Shown here piece by piece: positions 61,733 through 64,000 of a stretch of DNA of 64,000 bases. The translations under genes and the position numbers were made by a program. The notes under the pieces are model-generated. The model ran no database searches and was not told the origin of the DNA. It saw only the letters and a program-made list of their open reading frames with translations. Within the stretch, counting starts at the first letter, position 1; each line of letters opens with the position of its first letter. Source of the DNA: Smaragdicoccus niigatensis DSM 44881 = NBRC 103563 (GTDB lineage: Bacteria; Actinomycetota; Actinomycetes; Mycobacteriales; Mycobacteriaceae); contig NZ_AQXZ01000018.1 in NCBI RefSeq assembly GCF_000380645.1, forward strand, positions 806,001 to 870,000, read 5' to 3'.

Positions 61733-62747
61733 CGCAACAACCGACGGCGCACGGTGCACCGTCAACAGTGCATCCGAACGAAGGTTCCGCGCCGAGACGT
61801 CGGGCGGGAACTCCCCCGATGTGCTCCTGCACCAGCTCGACGATCATCTGCGCGAATCGCGGATCGGTGCCGGCGGTCGCGACGCGAGCGAGCGCGACCC
61901 CACGTTCGACGCACATGTCGCGCAGCTCGTTGTCGAGGTCCCACACGACTTCCATGTGGTCGGAGATGAAGCCGATCGGGCACACGATCACTGCGCGTGC
62001 GCCGGCGTCGGCAAGGGCGGAGACATGGTCGACGACATCGGGTTCGAGCCACGGCACCTGCGGTGGTCCCGAACGCGACTGCCACACGAGATCGAAGTCT
62101 GGGTATGCGGCAGCAGCCGCCGCCAACCGGGACGCTTCCGCAACCTGACGACTGTAGAGATGGCCGCCGGCATCGGACGGACCCGCTGCGGCGTCGGCCG
62201 CGTTCGGCACCGAGTGCGCGGTGAAGATCAACCGCGCTTCCTCCCGCAGCTCAGCCGGAAGTTCTTCGCGCGCTTCGGCAATCGCGTGGGCCATCGCCGC
62301 GATGTAAAGCGGGTGGTCGTAGAACTGCCGAAGCTTCATCAGATGCGGTGCGCCGTCGACCGCAGCCCGCGCACGCTTGATGTCCTCCTGGTACTGCAGA
62401 CAGCCCGAGTACCCACTCCACGCCGACGTCGCGAACACCAGCGCGGATTGCACGCCATCTGCGGTCATGGTGGCGACGGTGTCCTCGACCATCGGATGCC
62501 AGTTGCGGTTCCCGAAGTAGACGGGCAGCTCCAGACCGTTCCGCTTGAGCTCGGCCTTGACCGCTTCGATGAGCGCCAGGTTCAGCTCGTTGATCGGCGA
62601 GCGGCCACCGAAGTGGTAGTAATGCTCGCCGACCTCAACGAGTCGTTCCGGCGGGATGCCGCGACCGCGCGTGACGTTCTCGAGGAACTGCATGACGTCC
62701 TCGGGCTTCTCCGGGCCACCGAACGAGAGAACGAGGAGCGCGTCCAT
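61716..62747 (-). CDS. hemH: Ferrochelatase (actinobacterial coproporphyrin type, [2Fe-2S])
   Basis: 343 residues. '[22 protein letters not shown]' opens the protein; 'IFTAHSVP' holds the active-site His; '[20 protein letters not shown]' is the second signature. Cysteines in 'GYSGCLQY' and in the C-terminal '[15 protein letters not shown]' fit the [2Fe-2S] ligands of actinobacterial enzymes. It inserts iron into coproporphyrin III. It lies 3 bp after inhA, as in mycobacteria (fabG1-inhA-hemZ). Confidence 0.96.
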   Translation of the reverse strand: MDALLVLSFGGPEKPEDVMQFLENVTRGRGIPPERLVEVGEHYYHFGGRSPINELNLALIEAVKAELKRNGLELPVYFGNRNWHPMVEDTVATMTADGVQSALVFATSAWSGYSGCLQYQEDIKRARAAVDGAPHLMKLRQFYDHPLYIAAMAHAIAEAREELPAELREEARLIFTAHSVPNAADAAAGPSDAGGHLYSRQVAEASRLAAAAAAYPDFDLVWQSRSGPPQVPWLEPDVVDHVSALADAGARAVIVCPIGFISDHMEVVWDLDNELRDMCVERGVALARVATAGTDPRFAQMIVELVQEHIGGVPARRLGAEPSFGCTVDGAPCAVGCCAIRRG

Positions 62748-62750
62748 GAC

Positions 62751-63572
62751 TTAGCTCTCCGGCAGCCAGGTGTTGTGGCTCGCTCCGCCGTCGACGTAGA
62801 CGATCGATCCGGTGGTTGCCGGCAGCCAGTCCGACAGCAGCGCGCACACCGACTTCGCGACCGGGGTCGGGTCGTCGACGTTCCAACCGATCGGCGATGC
62901 GCCATCCCAGTACTCGTTCAGCTGATTGAGCTTGGTGGCGTCGTCGGTGGCGGTCCCCGCGATCGCCTTGGCGGCGAGCGTCTTGATCGGGCCAGCGGCA
63001 ACAAGATTCGAACGAACCTTCTTCGCTGCACCGACCTCGCGGGCGACGTACCGGTTGACCGCCTCGAGAGCAGCCTTCGCGACGCCCATCCAGTTGTAGT
63101 ACGGCATCGCGGTCCGCGGATCGAAGTCCATACCGACGATCGATCCGCCTTCGTTCATGACCGGCAGCACAGCGCGCGCCAGCGAGGCGTAACTCCACGC
63201 GGAGATCTCGAAGGCTTTCGCAGCGTCCGGTCCGGGACCCTCGAGGAACGGCTTCGCATCCGGGCCCATGAGGGTGCGCGGTGCGAACGCGATCGAATGC
63301 ACCGCACCGTCGATGCCCTCCGGAGCAACGGCGCGAATGCGGTCCGCAAGCGCCGCGAGGTGCTCCTCGTTGGTCGCGTCGAGTTCGATGGCCGGCGGGA
63401 CCGGCTGCGGCAGACGCTGCGCGATGCGGTCGATGAGCCGCAGGCGGTCGAAGCCGGTGATGATCACCTTCGCGCCCGCTTCCTGCGCCTGCTTGGCGAC
63501 ATGGAATGCGATCGACGAGTCGGTGATGATTCCCGTGACGAGGATGGTCTTGCCCGCGAGCAACCCACTCAT
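62751..63572 (-). CDS. inhA: NADH-dependent enoyl-ACP reductase InhA
   Basis: 273 residues. NADH-binding '[17 protein letters not shown]', 'VHSIAFAPR' (the serine of the isoniazid-resistance site, Ser94 in M. tuberculosis), '[22 protein letters not shown]' with the catalytic Tyr and Lys, and the C-terminus '[15 protein letters not shown]'. It performs the last reduction of FAS-II elongation for mycolic acids. Close similarity to mycobacterial InhA supports a mycolate-producing host. 33 bp separate it from fabG1. Confidence 0.97.
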   Translation of the reverse strand: MSGLLAGKTILVTGIITDSSIAFHVAKQAQEAGAKVIITGFDRLRLIDRIAQRLPQPVPPAIELDATNEEHLAALADRIRAVAPEGIDGAVHSIAFAPRTLMGPDAKPFLEGPGPDAAKAFEISAWSYASLARAVLPVMNEGGSIVGMDFDPRTAMPYYNWMGVAKAALEAVNRYVAREVGAAKKVRSNLVAAGPIKTLAAKAIAGTATDDATKLNQLNEYWDGASPIGWNVDDPTPVAKSVCALLSDWLPATTGSIVYVDGGASHNTWLPES

Positions 63573-63605
63573 GTTGTGAAGCCTTTCGTACGTAAGTGAA
63601 TTAGC

Positions 63606-64000
<395 letters not shown>

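Overview
The window is 64 kb of GC-rich actinobacterial DNA, almost certainly from the order Mycobacteriales. The fabG1-inhA-ferrochelatase block at the right end, the NfeD/SPFH-mutA-mutB-meaB block, a Rv0577-like VOC protein and an MSMEG_05xx-type Nit1C operon all point there. Species level cannot be read from the sequence. Genes are dense, and many pairs are coupled by 1, 4 or 8 bp overlaps. I saw no rRNA, tRNA, transposase, integrase or CRISPR array.

Layout. 1-2231: the end of a glutamate-cysteine-ligase-like gene, a DUF2784 protein and a TVP38/DedA membrane protein. 2233-9025: a surface-polysaccharide cluster (methyltransferase, Wzy-like polymerase, Wzz-like protein, two GT4 glycosyltransferases, Wzx-like flippase, left-handed beta-helix acyltransferase). 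9034-14806: a patatin, an ECF41 sigma factor (SigJ type) with its oxidoreductase and a recognisable ECF41 promoter, a sirtuin, a PAS-GGDEF protein and a secreted histidine phosphatase. 14851-21521: meaB, mutB, mutA (methylmalonyl-CoA mutase), an SPFH protein and NfeD. 21638-24793: a slipin, a DUF3097 protein and a VAO-type flavoprotein.

From about 24.8 kb the DNA is largely accessory. 24886-31943 is a class I lanthipeptide cluster: a small membrane protein, a C39-peptidase ABC transporter (LanT), a full-length LanB, a LanC, and a 58-aa LanA precursor with a Gly-Gly leader on the opposite strand. 32121-35227 holds assorted small genes. 35521-42910 is a complete Nit1C (nitrilase 1C, nitrogen-starvation/cyanide-linked) operon. 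It is preceded by a GlnR-like box and carries a second nitrilase homologue that has lost both the catalytic Glu and the catalytic Cys. 42915-47371 holds a DUF1254/1214 protein, a carboxymuconolactone-decarboxylase-like protein, an HSL-type esterase and an HTH-citrate synthase.

47411-57795 looks like an insertion that split a divergent citrate-synthase pair. It carries a flavoprotein, two aegerolysin-like secreted proteins (the second broken by an amber codon), and a RiPP-like system. That system has two tandem precursor-like genes with conserved N-termini and unrelated tails, a radical SAM/SPASM enzyme of GrrM/OscB type, a 1236-aa FHA-ABC transporter-cNMP-GAF fusion, a subtilase without a signal peptide and a 47-aa microprotein. 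I consider this the best candidate for an undescribed system. 57867-64000 returns to housekeeping genes: citrate synthase, VOC protein, AroE-like dehydrogenase, a membrane protein, ferrochelatase, inhA and the end of fabG1.
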